A DNA stretch of 64,000 nt from Struthidea cinerea (Eukaryota > Chordata > Aves > Passeriformes > Corcoracidae). Shown one piece after another: positions 11,401-22,632 of the stretch. Below the pieces are notes generated by a model. It saw only the letters and a list, made by a program, of their open reading frames with translations, was not told the origin of the DNA and ran no database searches. Location: the NCBI GenBank assembly GCA_013397865.1, contig VZTI01002050.1:310001-374000 (forward strand), written 5' to 3'. The stretch's first letter is position 1, and each line of letters opens with the position of its first letter. The position numbers were made by a program, and so were the translations under genes.

Positions 11401-14006
11401 TTTTTGCCAGTTTTGACTTTTTTATTTGCACTTAAGAATGCCTTTGGCCAAGATTGTTTTAGGATTGCTTTGAAATTGTAAGTGCCTGCATTATGATAGC
11501 TGAAGGAGAGGGAGAGAGATGAATTTTCGTTAAGACATTCCTTCTGTATTTGCTGTTTAGGCTTTCCAGCACTGAGTATGTGTAGAACAAAAGAGGCAGA
11601 TTTATTATATTTAATGAGCATTATTAGTTCGCAATATTGTCTTTTTGTTCAAAGGAATTCTTTGAACTTATTGTTGTAAGAAGTAATGAAAGGAGAAAGG
11701 ATTTTCTCTTCTACAGCAAGCTGATCACAGTTCACAAGTTCAAGCAATATTTCTTCGCCACTAATATATTCCAGAACTGGCAAAATCTTTATTAATTATT
11801 CAGGATGATCTAAAGCACAGCAGCATACTGACCAATCTGTGTGAAGCTTTGACAGAAAAGCAAGACATAAAAATACTTTCCAAATCAAGCATGTACTAGA
11901 AGTAGGATCACTGCTGCAGCCCTTATGGTCTGAGGGTGTGTATATGACTGGAGTTCTGCAGAGAAATTCTCTGGCTTAGATAAACAGACATAATTGCACA
12001 TAGGTGCCTGTAAGGTGTGAAGAGAAAGCTGCAATCATACAAAGAGATGGTAAGTGGCCATTAGCTATCTTTTATCTATCAGCTATTACTAGCTGCCTTC
12101 TGATGTGGCAGCTCTGATATCAGTTGCACATGGAAAATGTAGGAAGTTTTTTTTCCAGCATGTGTAGATTTGCAGGATGGGTTATAGAAGTTGTTGGCTG
12201 GTTCCTGCTGAGCTTCTTTCACAAGAGTTCAGCAGGTGATTGGGACTTTGTGCCCTGTCCCTAGTGGTCTGATGGGAATAGCTATGTTTCTCTCCTCTGA
12301 AAAGTATTCTGAGGAAAATTTAAAAAAAATAGATTACCATGTGTTGGTTTGTAGGCTTTTTAAATATTAATGGTGAAGTTATTTTAAAAAACCAGTTTAT
12401 TGGTAAGTGGTGCCAGTTTTAATATGAATGCAGGCAAGACACTTGAGCTGCGAATAATGAAACCCCAGACTTACTCATGGGTCGGGTGTTGCACAAACAT
12501 CTTTCCAAGTATCAGCGTTGCTGCAGGACAGAAGCACGTTGCTAATGTTCCATGAGTTTGTCTTCAGTGTCATTGCTGCTTCTAGTTGTAGAAGACAGAT
12601 ATTCAAAAACAGCCCAGGAACCCAGTCTGGGTGAGCATCCCAGAGTGGCATAGAAGGTGTGAGGAAGGCTGGAGCCAAGCGCTATGGAGGAGCATATATC
12701 AGGTGCAGTGGGACAGACACAGCAAATTTTGCCAGTCTGCAGAAACCTGTGCCCATCCCTGCTTTCACATAAGAACACTGGATTTTTCTTTGCAACCAAA
12801 TTTGCTCTCACTCTGTGCCTATCTGGTGCCCATGGGAGTTTTGATTACTTCGAAGTATCTCAGTTCCACAGAATTCTGTGGATGGAGGTGAAGCCTGAGG
12901 AAGCATGGAAAGGAGGAGGTTGGCATGGGGTGGGAGAGAGGAGATGGCACACGCTGCAGGCCTTTGCTTTGCAGTCAGCTGGAGGTGCCCATGGCCCCCA
13001 TCTCTGGGGTGCTGCGGTAGCAGGCAAAGGAGACCTGTGCTGAAACTGGGGGAATGAGCAGTGGGAGATGCAGCACTGCTGGGAGCTCAGCACAGCAAGT
13101 GAGAAAGAGGACAATGAGGAAAAGAGAAATTGGGGGATGTGAGAAAAGGTGAAGCAGATGTGGCATATGCTGTGGGCACAGCCCCTTGCTGCTGGAAAGG
13201 CACATGCAATGTGAGGAAAAACAGGGACCCGAGCTGCCGACAGTAAAGCAGCAGGAGTTAAAAATGGTCATTTTATGAAAATTTTTTATCCCATATAAAG
13301 TTCAAGTCTACAATTATGTAGTAGTACCTACCTAAATGTTTTAGGAATATATTGCAAGGTGAGGCTCCAGGTGGAAATGGGCTCTGGTTCCTTGTGCGAA
13401 GAATGGGCTCACTCTCTCATGAGCTTTCTATAATCTTAGTTTGGGGGTCTGCTAAATCTGAGATACACTGTGTTATAGGAGTGAGACCGTACCTGCCATC
13501 TGAGGCAGATTTCTGCAGCTTAATCTGTCTGCCAGCAGGACTCTGCTTAGTAGTGCCCCATCTGCATTTCATATTGCAGTGCTGCTGCTGTGCTTCTGCC
13601 GTGGGAAGGTCCTGCTCTAGGCACAGCCCCTAAGCAGGCGAGTCTGTCTCTGTCAGCATAGGTTACAGCACCTCACCAAGAAGCTGTCAGTAAATCAACA
13701 AAGGGTAATCTCATTTCTTCTGCCCTATCTGCATTCCCTGCAGGAGTTCTGCTGGCCTGGGGACACAGCTGCTCAGCGGGGCGCATAGGGAGGACTGCCC
13801 TGGTTGGAGAATATCCCAAAGGGCCAAGTTTTTACAAATTGCAAGGAAAAAGAAAGTGGTTCATAACATGTTATTTTTTTCTCAAGGGAAAAAATTATAT
13901 TAAAATTTTATAAATTTATTAGTAATATAAATTAATGGAACCTTCTGCATCATCAAACTGATTTACCAGTGTTACCACAAACACCGTATCATTCCCTCAC
14001 TCTCTT
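8476..14006. other. GRIP1: GRIP1 intron 1, non-coding stretch
   Basis: AT-rich intronic sequence with several short A/T-rich runs, including a (TTTTG)n-type tract near 11158-11187. The part from about 12880 to 13220 is more GC- and purine-rich and gives overlapping open frames of 80-120 codons on both strands, none like a known protein. No exon, RNA gene or further dispersed repeat was recognised. Confidence 0.7.
11158..11187. repeat. T-rich simple repeat (TTTTG-like)
   Basis: A T-rich run with three spaced G residues (tttgttttgttttgtttt), followed directly by an A run. Low-complexity sequence only. Confidence 0.8.
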
Positions 14007-14555
14007 AGAATCATTTGGGATCATTTAGGCTGAAAAAGACCTCTAAGATCATCCAGTCCAATGATTTACCCAGCACTGCCAAGTCCACCATTAAAACATG
14101 TCCCTAAATGCCACATCTACGCATCTTTTAAATACCATTTCCCTGGGCAGCCTGTTCCAGTGCTTGACAACCTTTTCCGTGAAGAAATTTTTTGCAATAT
14201 CCAATATAAGCCTCCCCTGACACAACTTGGGGCCATTTCCTCTCATCCTATCACTTGTTACTTGGGAGAAGAGACCAACCCTACCTGTGTACTTTCAGGT
14301 AATTGGGGAGAGCGATGAGGTCTCCCCTGAGCCTCCTCTTCTCCAGGCTATACGCCTCCAGCTGCCTCAGATGCTCCCCATCAGACTCGTGCTCAAGACC
14401 CTTCACCAGCTCCGTTGCCCTTCTCTGGACGTGCTCCAGCACCTCAAGGTCTGTCCTGCAGTGAGGGGCCCAGAACTGAACACAGGGTTGAAGGTGTGGC
14501 CTCACCAGTGCCGAGTACAGGGGAATGATCACTGCCCTGGTCCTGCTGGCCACAC
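14007..14555 (-). mobile_element. CR1 LINE fragment with reverse-transcriptase remnant
   Basis: This is the largest CR1 copy in the window, about 550 bases on the minus strand, with its 3' end at 14007 (agaatcatttgggatcattt). On the minus strand 14553-14281 is open for 90 codons and encodes the C-terminal end of the CR1 ORF2 polyprotein, downstream of the reverse-transcriptase core. Recognisable blocks are VRPHL, CVQFWAPH, VQRRATELVKGLEH and SLEKRRLRGDLIALPNYLK, in the usual order. The full ORF2 encodes endonuclease and reverse transcriptase; both catalytic regions are missing because of 5' truncation, so the copy is inert. Compared with the copy at 21338 it lacks about 21 bases near 14134. 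The element is antisense to GRIP1. Confidence 0.93.
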
Positions 14556-15230
14556 AATTTCTGAGATTTCAGAAACTGCAGGCCAAGTTCTGTTGGCGTC
14601 TTGTAAGTGTATGAACTTCTAAAGATGCTCATCCTGTATCGTCTCCATTCTTCTTTTGGGTGTTTGCTTTAAAGCATCACTCCTGTAATATTTAGGAACC
14701 TTTTAAGACTCTGGGCAAAAGTTAAAAGAAAGCTTCAGCCCAGAATGTTGTTATTACACAAAAAGGAAAGGTATTATGTAAGTCTCCACTGCAACCTCTC
14801 TATCTTATCTCTTGAACTGCTCATCTGCAGTTTTTATGAGTGCTGTTGGGAATTATGTTGTTACTAGAAAAGGAGACTTCCCTGAAAATGTATTGGGGCA
14901 GAAAAATTGCTCCAGATTGGACTGATTACAAAAAGACAAACACTAGACATAGTTTTGTGGGGGAAAATGTGTTACTGGAAACAGTGTCACATCTAACAAG
15001 CTTATTCTGCCTTAGCTTCTCAACAGTGAACAGAGAAAGATGTTAAACAAGGAAATACCAGCTATTCCAATGAATGCATTACCATAGTACATTGGTAAAT
15101 GTCACCAATAAGGCACAGTTTAAATCCAGAGTGCTCTCAAGGAAACATTTATACTTTTAGTCAACTAGAATCTGACAGCTCTGTCTGGCAGAATAAATTG
15201 TTTCTGGCATTTAGTTTTGGTTGGGGTTTC

Positions 15231-15274
15231 TTTTTTTTGTTGTTTGTTTTTTGTTTGTTTGTTTGTTTTTTTTT
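15231..15274. repeat. T-rich (TTTG)n simple repeat
   Basis: A T-rich tract with regularly spaced G residues (tttgtttgtttgttt type). Its complement is A-rich and resembles the A-rich tract found about 450 bases downstream. Confidence 0.88.
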
Positions 15275-15722
15275 CTGGGCATCCAGCATGTGTTGTGACC
15301 TCTTAGAGACCAGTGCAGATTTGCAAAGATACTGTGGGCATGTTGTTCTCAGCTGTATCACAAGCCAGTGATGAATAACAAAGATGAAATTTCCTACCAT
15401 GTTAGGAGGCTTAAGCTGATATATCATTTCCTTCTCCACAGCAGTCCAAAAGGAGGGCACCCTTGAGTACTTTAAGCTTTCCAGTGACAGGGTTTATATG
15501 GTTTCTTTCCTTTACTGACATGCTTATGTACATAAATTTTGGTAGACCCTAAGATAGTATGATATTGTTATAGCACCTGTGGGTCAGGAATCCATTTTGC
15601 TGAACCTGAGCATAAACTTACTGCAGATTTTGTTTCGTTGAGCTAAAAGGAGGTAGGAATTGAGATAAAACCTGACAGCCTGAGCTAATATGTAATATGA
15701 ACAGTTCTTTTTTACTGGACAG

Positions 15723-15760
15723 AAAAAAAAACAAAAAAAAAAAAACAAAACAAAACAAAA
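15723..15760. repeat. A-rich (AAAAC)n simple repeat
   Basis: A9, C, A13, then three AAAAC-type units. With the T-rich tract at 15231-15274 it forms a loose inverted pair flanking about 450 bases of unique-looking sequence. Confidence 0.88.
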
Positions 15761-16223
15761 CTCCACAAAGCTTGAAAGTAAAAAGAAACTGCATTCTTCA
15801 AAAAGAAACAGACATAAGAACTTTTTAATTAATAGCTGTTTCCTCAAAGAATGAGAAGGAACAGAGAAAATGGGGATTCTTATTTAGGTTTTGTTTTACT
15901 ACTTTAAGAAAAAAAAAAAAGGCAGGAAAGTGCAGTGTTTGTGGGGGAGTTCCTTGGGAAGTTCAGCAGTCCAGAAGATTGTCTAGTTACATCTTGTCTC
16001 TGTTTTCACTGTGGAGCTGTGTAATGCAGTGATAAATGTGCCCAAAGGCCACTTACTCAATGTTCCAGAGCTTCCAAGGCAGCAGGAGCCCGTCTTGATG
16101 TGCAAGTGGGAGGTAGGTTACGCCTTAGGAAGCGCTTGAGCTCCCTTTGTAGAAGAATACAGTTTGCCCTTCAGTGCTGCTGTTACGGACCTTGTCAGGA
16201 TGGTTCAGGCAAGGCCACCAAAC

Positions 16224-16241
16224 CAGCAGCAGCAGCAGCAG
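16224..16241 (+). repeat. Six CAG triplets
   Basis: Six perfect CAG units. One plus-strand open frame (16164-16463) reads them as six Gln, but neither this frame nor the overlapping ones resemble a known protein and no good splice sites delimit an exon. It is a short microsatellite candidate. Confidence 0.85.
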
Positions 16242-18398
16242 TTCCTGCAGACGCCCGTCTGCGAGCCACTTCCTACGCGCATATGCTGTGTAATATTGAA
16301 AAGCAGCTGCTCGGTGTTGGCTGACAGCTGCACTGAGGTAGGAGCTGTAGCCCCAGGGAGTAAGGCTGTCTTTTTTTGCATCTGTGGCAGTAGCCCAGTG
16401 TGGAGATCTCCTTTGTCCAGTGTAACAGAAAATCTTCATCACTTTCTCCCTGCAGAAATGTGAGTATAAACTCTGCCCTTATTTTTCATGGGATTCACAT
16501 CCTCACAATTTATCCAGACTGAGAACTTGGAGTGGTTGGGCTGGGATGTGGTGTGCCCAGTGCTGAGCTTTTCAGCTGTCTCCAAGATTTCAGATCTCAG
16601 TGTAGCTGTAATTGAGATGTTCATTAACAGTTCCAGACAAGTCAGTTTCACTTCCGATGCATATTTCAGACCTGCTGTGTTGCTATGGTGTACTGTGTGT
16701 TTTGGTGGGTTTTTTTACCTGACTGTCAAAAAAAGTGCCTTTACTTTTGCGAATAGGTAGCTGGGTAGAGGAGATCTCAAAGGTAGTACTGAACCCAGCC
16801 TATTTCTTTTTCATGGTTTCCAACAGAATCGGGAAGAGACTTCCAAACCTTTTCCTGATTTCTGCCATTGGACAGTAGGGAAGGTTGGACCTTCTTGAAT
16901 GGGCGTTGGCCACGTGGACTGCATACGATTTTGAAGGGCTTTGCATGTTGTGTCTGTACACGCAATGCATTTTGAGAACTCCAGGTTAACATACTGAGGC
17001 AAGTGTTCAGTTTGTCAGGGGTTCAAGCAATGCCCTGGGTAGCAAAATACAGTAGATGACTTAAATGCATCTGTGAGATACCAAGTGTATATAGGAAACT
17101 TTGAAGTTACTGTGATGGAATCTTCAATAGAGAATTTTAAGCAATATGGTCTTGATACTGATGAAATATTATGGACAGCTGCCTTAGAAGAAATTAGGAC
17201 CCAAGCTGACATTTCTAGTGTAGTGTCCCAGTGAAGGTAACATTCAGCACCATTGTGCATCCACTCGGGCGCTCATTCTCTGCATGAGAAGTTTCTCTCC
17301 TTCAACTATTGCTCAGGAATTACGCAGGAACCAAAAAATTACTGTAATAGGCTGCCGCACATCTGTTTAATCATAATTAGTCATAGAGTAATGAAGTAAG
17401 TGACATTTCCTGTGATCTTTTCACAGCAAATTCTACTATCCATGTTACCATGAAAAGAAAAGAGCAGAGGGATGATGTTGGAAAGAGCAACTGGCTTGTA
17501 TTTATGGTGGTTCTCCATAAGTTCCCCCCAGTCTGTCCCACAGTGACATCTTTGTTATACCAAAAGATAACAAAAAGATACCAGAAGAGATGGAGCTTAG
17601 TAACCTGTTTGAAGCATTGTGTTTTCAGACATTTGAGTGATTTATGGTTAGCTGAAAGAATTTTCAGATTCTTTTTATTGATCTGGTTTTCTCCTTATTT
17701 TCTTAAGCTGTTCAAAAATTACATTTTCAGATATTTTGTTGATTGAGATTTCACTATAAGCCCAAGTTTGAGAATCAGAATGTGATTTAATTTTATTGCT
17801 TTAATCTGTTAAGGTTCGTGATTCATTGTGATTGAATGTGAAGAAAGAGGAAAAACAGTAATTTAAACTAAAATCATTCTATTTCTTATCCAAGAGCAAA
17901 GAATGTATCTAATGTGTTGTATATCTACACTGCTTATCTTTGAGACATCAAATACAGTGATATCTGAAGCCTGTGCCTTTACAGATGGAGGCAGAGGAAT
18001 ACTTGAAGATGTCAAAAATTGTGATGAATAGCAGAAGAATAGAGTAGGCAATTGTTGATCAGAAACAAACTTTAAGATTGGCAAGTGTTGATTACAAAGC
18101 TGAAGATAACACACCAAGTGACTCTTGCAAAGTTATCATGGACAATTTACAAACTCATATGGAAAAATCTCTATATAATTCCGACAAAACTTAATGATGT
18201 AATGGGAAATGATAGCAGAAAAATTCAATGAGGGGCCCGTGGAATATTCCCAGTCCATGCACTATTTTTAAGGGGTCTGTAAATGAAATCAAGAAAAGCA
18301 AACTTCTGTTCTGCATTTAATTTTCACCATTACAGAAAATATTGAAACATCTGAAAATCATAAAAAATGAGCATATATGTGTTTATGTAAATATGCAA

Positions 18399-18426
18399 GT
18401 GTCCATATACACACATATGTGGACAC
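18399..18426. repeat. Small inverted repeat
   Basis: gtgtcca at 18399-18405 and tggacac at 18420-18426 are perfect reverse complements separated by 14 bases of alternating purine/pyrimidine sequence. It could form a hairpin with a 7-bp stem. No function is indicated. Confidence 0.5.
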
Positions 18427-19762
18427 ATACATGCAGCAGCTATCTTACTGCTGAAAGCAGAGGTTATAGCTAACAGTTCACATCCCAAACAACTGCAGTA
18501 AAAGATTTGAACAATGTAGGAAGGAATAATTCTAAATTTTAATTTCCTTAGAAGAGTGAGATAAATCTACAACAGTTGTATTCACTGCAACCAGTCACAT
18601 TACTGTTGTTGTATATCTGCATGCAAAAAGATTGACATTTGATGTCTCTGTAAAGATGATTTTTTAAATAGATTGATCCAGAGTTTAGAAAAATACTGTT
18701 ATATGAGAAAGAGTGTTGCAGGACATTTGAATAGTCAGTCCCAAATTCATAATTCTTTGAGAACTGAAGTTACGAGACCTAAGAGACAACCAGTGTTCTT
18801 CCAATTTGGATGATAAATATAAAATAGGTAAAACATAGTAGCTTTACGGCATGTAACAAAAGATGAATAAAATTCTGTTCACTCCATAAACGTCATAAAG
18901 CTTGGAAAATGATAGCTAATCCTTGTTCCTTAAGAGAATTTTCTGGAAGACATACCTGCTATATACTTTATGACTTTAATCTCATCTTTCCCTGAAAATG
19001 TGGAGGGGGAGACATGTCTACACTGTTAAGTTTTTTTTTAATTTTAATTAAGTGTTAAGATGAACAAAATCAGACCTCCTATTTCAAGATCAGCTTTGTC
19101 TTAAATAGGAAGGACAGCAAACATGGATTGTGTAAGCGAAAGAGAGAGAATGTGCTTGGATTAAAGCTTTTTCATCCTTGTTTGCAATCAGGGTTCATTG
19201 GGATATCCAGGAATGTTCTCATGCAGAGAGTGTGAAGCTCATACATTATTATCTGAGCAGCTGAAATACAAAGAATGTATGGTAATTTATTCTCTTTGCT
19301 GGTTTTCATTACAAGGGTTTTTATTCTTGGTAAGCCTTTCCTGCAAAGGGGAATAGTCTTCCTTTAAATGTAGGTTTTGTGACATGAATCCATGGGGACT
19401 GTCTGTCTGATTTGAAGTTGCTAATGGATTTGGCATATTGCAGAAACATTTGCTCATCTAATGCCACCTCCTTGAATCGTGAATTACATTCAGGTTTTGT
19501 TCTTGGCCGTCTCTTCAGCTTCTCCTTTGGCAGTGTCCGTGCCAATGAGCACATCCAAATCTATTTCTCTGTTTCTGATTCAGATTTGGTTTTGAAAGCG
19601 TTCTGTGTAGCTGTTCCAACAAAGTTTGGAGAACCAAAATTGTAGGTACAAATGCTGAAAATCTGAATTCATACTGTGCTCTAGCCCCAGCTGTCAGATG
19701 TAAGAAGAAAAAGATCCTTTTAGTAAGGAAAAGCTGGCAAGGATCTGATGTTGAAGCTTTAG

Positions 19763-19807
19763 ATACATATGTATGTATGTATGTATTTTTATATATATAT
19801 ATATATA
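19763..19807. repeat. Compound (TATG)n/(TA)n microsatellite
   Basis: A block of four or so ATGT/TATG units followed by T5 and about nine TA dinucleotides. It is likely to vary in length between individuals. Confidence 0.9.
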
Positions 19808-21337
19808 ATGGTTATATTATACATGAGACAGCTACAGATGCTTTGTGTTTGATGAGCAGCATGGCTGTGCTAGAACTGGTGCTGCTGGCTAACCTGAGAC
19901 ACTCTTTTGGGAGGAAATTATAAAGTGCAATGTAAATGGATGGGAGTCACTGCCTTTGGAATGAGCTCTCTGCACAGATAGAGCAGGACTCTTGGGAAGC
20001 CAGTGGAGTGTCCCCACTTTCCTCAGTCTGCCAAAATAGGTGGAGGCAGTGCTGTGGTGCTTACCCTCCTTGTGATGGTTTTGTGTAGATAGGAGCATGT
20101 CCAGATGCATTGGTCATCTCTGATAGACAGGTTTGCTTTGATGGCTTAGACAGATGTATCTGCTGACTGCAGGTGCTGTTTCTTTTCATGGTGGGGAATC
20201 CTAGGTTTGTTTCAGGCTTTTAGTTTTTTTCCCTGGGATGTTATTAGCAAGGTACCTGTAGATGAAATCAGAAACCTGTTTATCTGTTGCCCATGGAATA
20301 CTATCTTGCTATTCTAGAAATCCCCATGATTTAAACATTATTGCTTTTCAACAGTAAACAGTGGTCCATGTGAGAAGGACAATAAAGCCCAAAGAAAATC
20401 AATACTTATATGGTTAGTAGTTGTTTTCCTGCATTTGATTTTCAAATTCAGCTGCCTCTAACATCTCTGAACACTTCTATGTCCATAGCATTCTTTGCCG
20501 AGGCTGCCATGTTAAAGAAGAGGTTAAATAGGACAAACAAGCTCATCTGGCCCTGCTTTTCCCCCCCAGTGCTGACCCTGGCTAGTGAAGCTCAGAAGTA
20601 GCTCTGAGGAGAAGAGAAGCTGAGGAATACTGCCCCACTCAAAGCTCAGAACATGTAGCTGGGTGTGGAAACTTGGGATGGTATGGCTTCTGAGAAAGAT
20701 GGATGAAAGCAACGCCTGGTAGGATGAAAGCTCTTACCTACAAGGAAGCCCAAACTTTTCTGGGACAACATGACCAACTGGCAAGTATATATGCCAGGGC
20801 AAATAATCACTGATAATTATGGTGGGAAATCTGGGATGGAGTGGCAGGCCAAGCCATGAGACATTTGTGAGAATAAAGTACATTCTCACACCATTTGTTA
20901 AAATGAAGTGTTTGTTGTAAGAATAAAATATTTGTTGGAAGAGATAATCTTGGTGAAGAGACAGTAAAAAATAAAAAATCCTTAAGCTGTAGAGGCACCA
21001 AAAGTAGCTGGAAAGTGCAGTGAAGAAACAGTCCTTCAAACATTGTAAGGAGTAGCTAAGGATGTCAGTGCGGTATCTGTGTATGGTCCTCTTCAGGAGA
21101 TGGTCAAGCAGGACATAAAACCACAAGACATAAACATAATTGAGCTCCTTCATCAGCAGAAGAAAAGTTATGTCAGGAAGCTGGTTTGATTCTAGAAGAC
21201 AAATTCCAGAAGTTTAAGCAAAAGTGTTTTCCTGATGTACGTGTCTAAGGAGGTGACTGAAAGTTACGGGTCCAGAAGCATAAAGAAAACTATGGACCGA
21301 ATGTGTCTGAGACAGCTTCTGCAAGATTGTCTGGTAG

Positions 21338-21632
21338 GCTCATGGAATCCTTTAGGTGGGAAAGGACCTCTAAGTCATCAAGTCCAGCCATTAACCCAGC
21401 ACTGCCAAGTCCACCACTAAACCATGTCCCCAGGTGCCACATCTACTAGGCTTTTAAATGCCTCCAGGGATGGTGATTCCACCATTTCCCTGGGCAGCCT
21501 GTAGCAGTGCTTGACAACCTTTTCCGTGAAGAAATTTTTCATAATATCCAAGCTAAGCCTCCCCTGGCACAACTTGCGGCCATTTCCTCTTTCCTGTCAC
21601 TTGTTACTTGGGAGAAGAGACCAACACCCACC
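21338..21632 (-). mobile_element. CR1 LINE 3'-end fragment
   Basis: About 295 bases of CR1 on the minus strand. The low-coordinate end (ctcatggaatcctttaggtg) is a degenerate CR1 3' terminus. It shares the cagcactgccaagtccacca block and the cttttccgtgaagaaattttt block with the copies at 14007, 34876 and 38139, so these belong to one subfamily or to closely related ones. It is 5'-truncated just beyond gggagaagagaccaac, short of the reverse-transcriptase remnant kept in the 14007 copy. Antisense to GRIP1. Confidence 0.92.
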
Positions 21633-22586
21633 ACTTCCACTGATGGAAGTCTTGATCTAGATTGACTGAAACAAGAGAAAGAGCAGTGGCCTTTCCAGAG
21701 GACAGAGGGGCCAGGTGAGATTTGGACGGCATTTTGAGCCCGTGATTCTCACATAAAATGGAGCTGAACTTCATTTATTAGTTGACTGGAAAGCCATATC
21801 ATTATCTGCAATGGAGAAAGATCGGGGATCAAGCAGCTACGTGATAGTTAATGTTGTGAGAGCATTTCTGTAACTTTGTCAAATCTGTCACACTCAGGAT
21901 AGGTAAGAAATCACAGCTTGGAATTTTGAGGGGTGGTAGTTGGCAGACTGGTTGGATGATCCCTAGATTATTTCCGGCTGTAATGCTGCAGGAACAGTAC
22001 CATGTGGACATGAGGGTTCATCACACAGGCTTAGCTGGAGAAATGCACCAACTTTTATATAGCATTCAGTAGTCTTCATTCTTTAAGTGATCCTTGGTCC
22101 CCTAAAGACCTTACCCTAAGGTCCTTTCCCTAAGGATTAAAAGTCCTTCGTCTTTAAATGTCTCTGTTCTCCAGCATTTCATGTTTTTAAAGGTCACAGC
22201 TATATTTGGATGTAATTTGTTAAGGATAATAAATTTATAGTGTATATTTTAACAAGTTGTTGCTGCATAGGTGCATTGATCAAGAGTCAGAAAGTTTCTT
22301 AATAATAATGGCTTATAATGCTTCAAAACTCTAATTTACTAAAGTGACAGGTATTTGTCAGTTAGTAGTACAACTTGGCTATTTTAGAAAATTGTTTAAA
22401 ACATTAGCAGTTTGAGAAATGTTGGCTGTAATTTACTTTCTGGGTTTATATTCTGGCAAATGATGGCTTGTTTCAACCATTTCTCAAGCAATCATCTTAA
22501 TACCACTGTGGTACAGTATTCTCAGGAGTGGACGGTGCTGTCAGACAAAATGCAGGAAGTTCACACTGCTGCTGCCTAGCTAGGAT

Positions 22587-22632
22587 AATATTTTTATATC
22601 TGTGTATTTATATAGATATATAAATATATTTT
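22587..22632. repeat. AT-rich low-complexity tract
   Basis: Nearly pure A/T with TATA-type dinucleotide stretches, broken by two or three G or C residues. Low complexity only. Confidence 0.7.

Larger units (their letters stand above)
14556..21337. other. GRIP1: GRIP1 intron 1, non-coding stretch
   Basis: AT-rich intronic DNA with four short low-complexity tracts (15231-15274, 15723-15760, 16224-16241 and 19763-19807) and a small inverted repeat at 18399-18426. A 139-codon minus-strand open frame at 20734-21153 has a skewed Tyr/Leu/Phe/His-rich composition and no recognisable domain, so I treat it as chance. No exon or RNA gene was recognised. Confidence 0.7.

Noticed and set aside
16164..16463. 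Gln-repeat ORF as a polyglutamine protein
   Set aside because: Six CAG units inside an otherwise featureless frame. No splice sites or similarity support an exon.
20734..21153. 139-codon minus-strand frame rich in Tyr, Leu and Phe
   Set aside because: It looks membrane-like only through A/T-rich composition. No pattern of regular transmembrane segments and no family resemblance.
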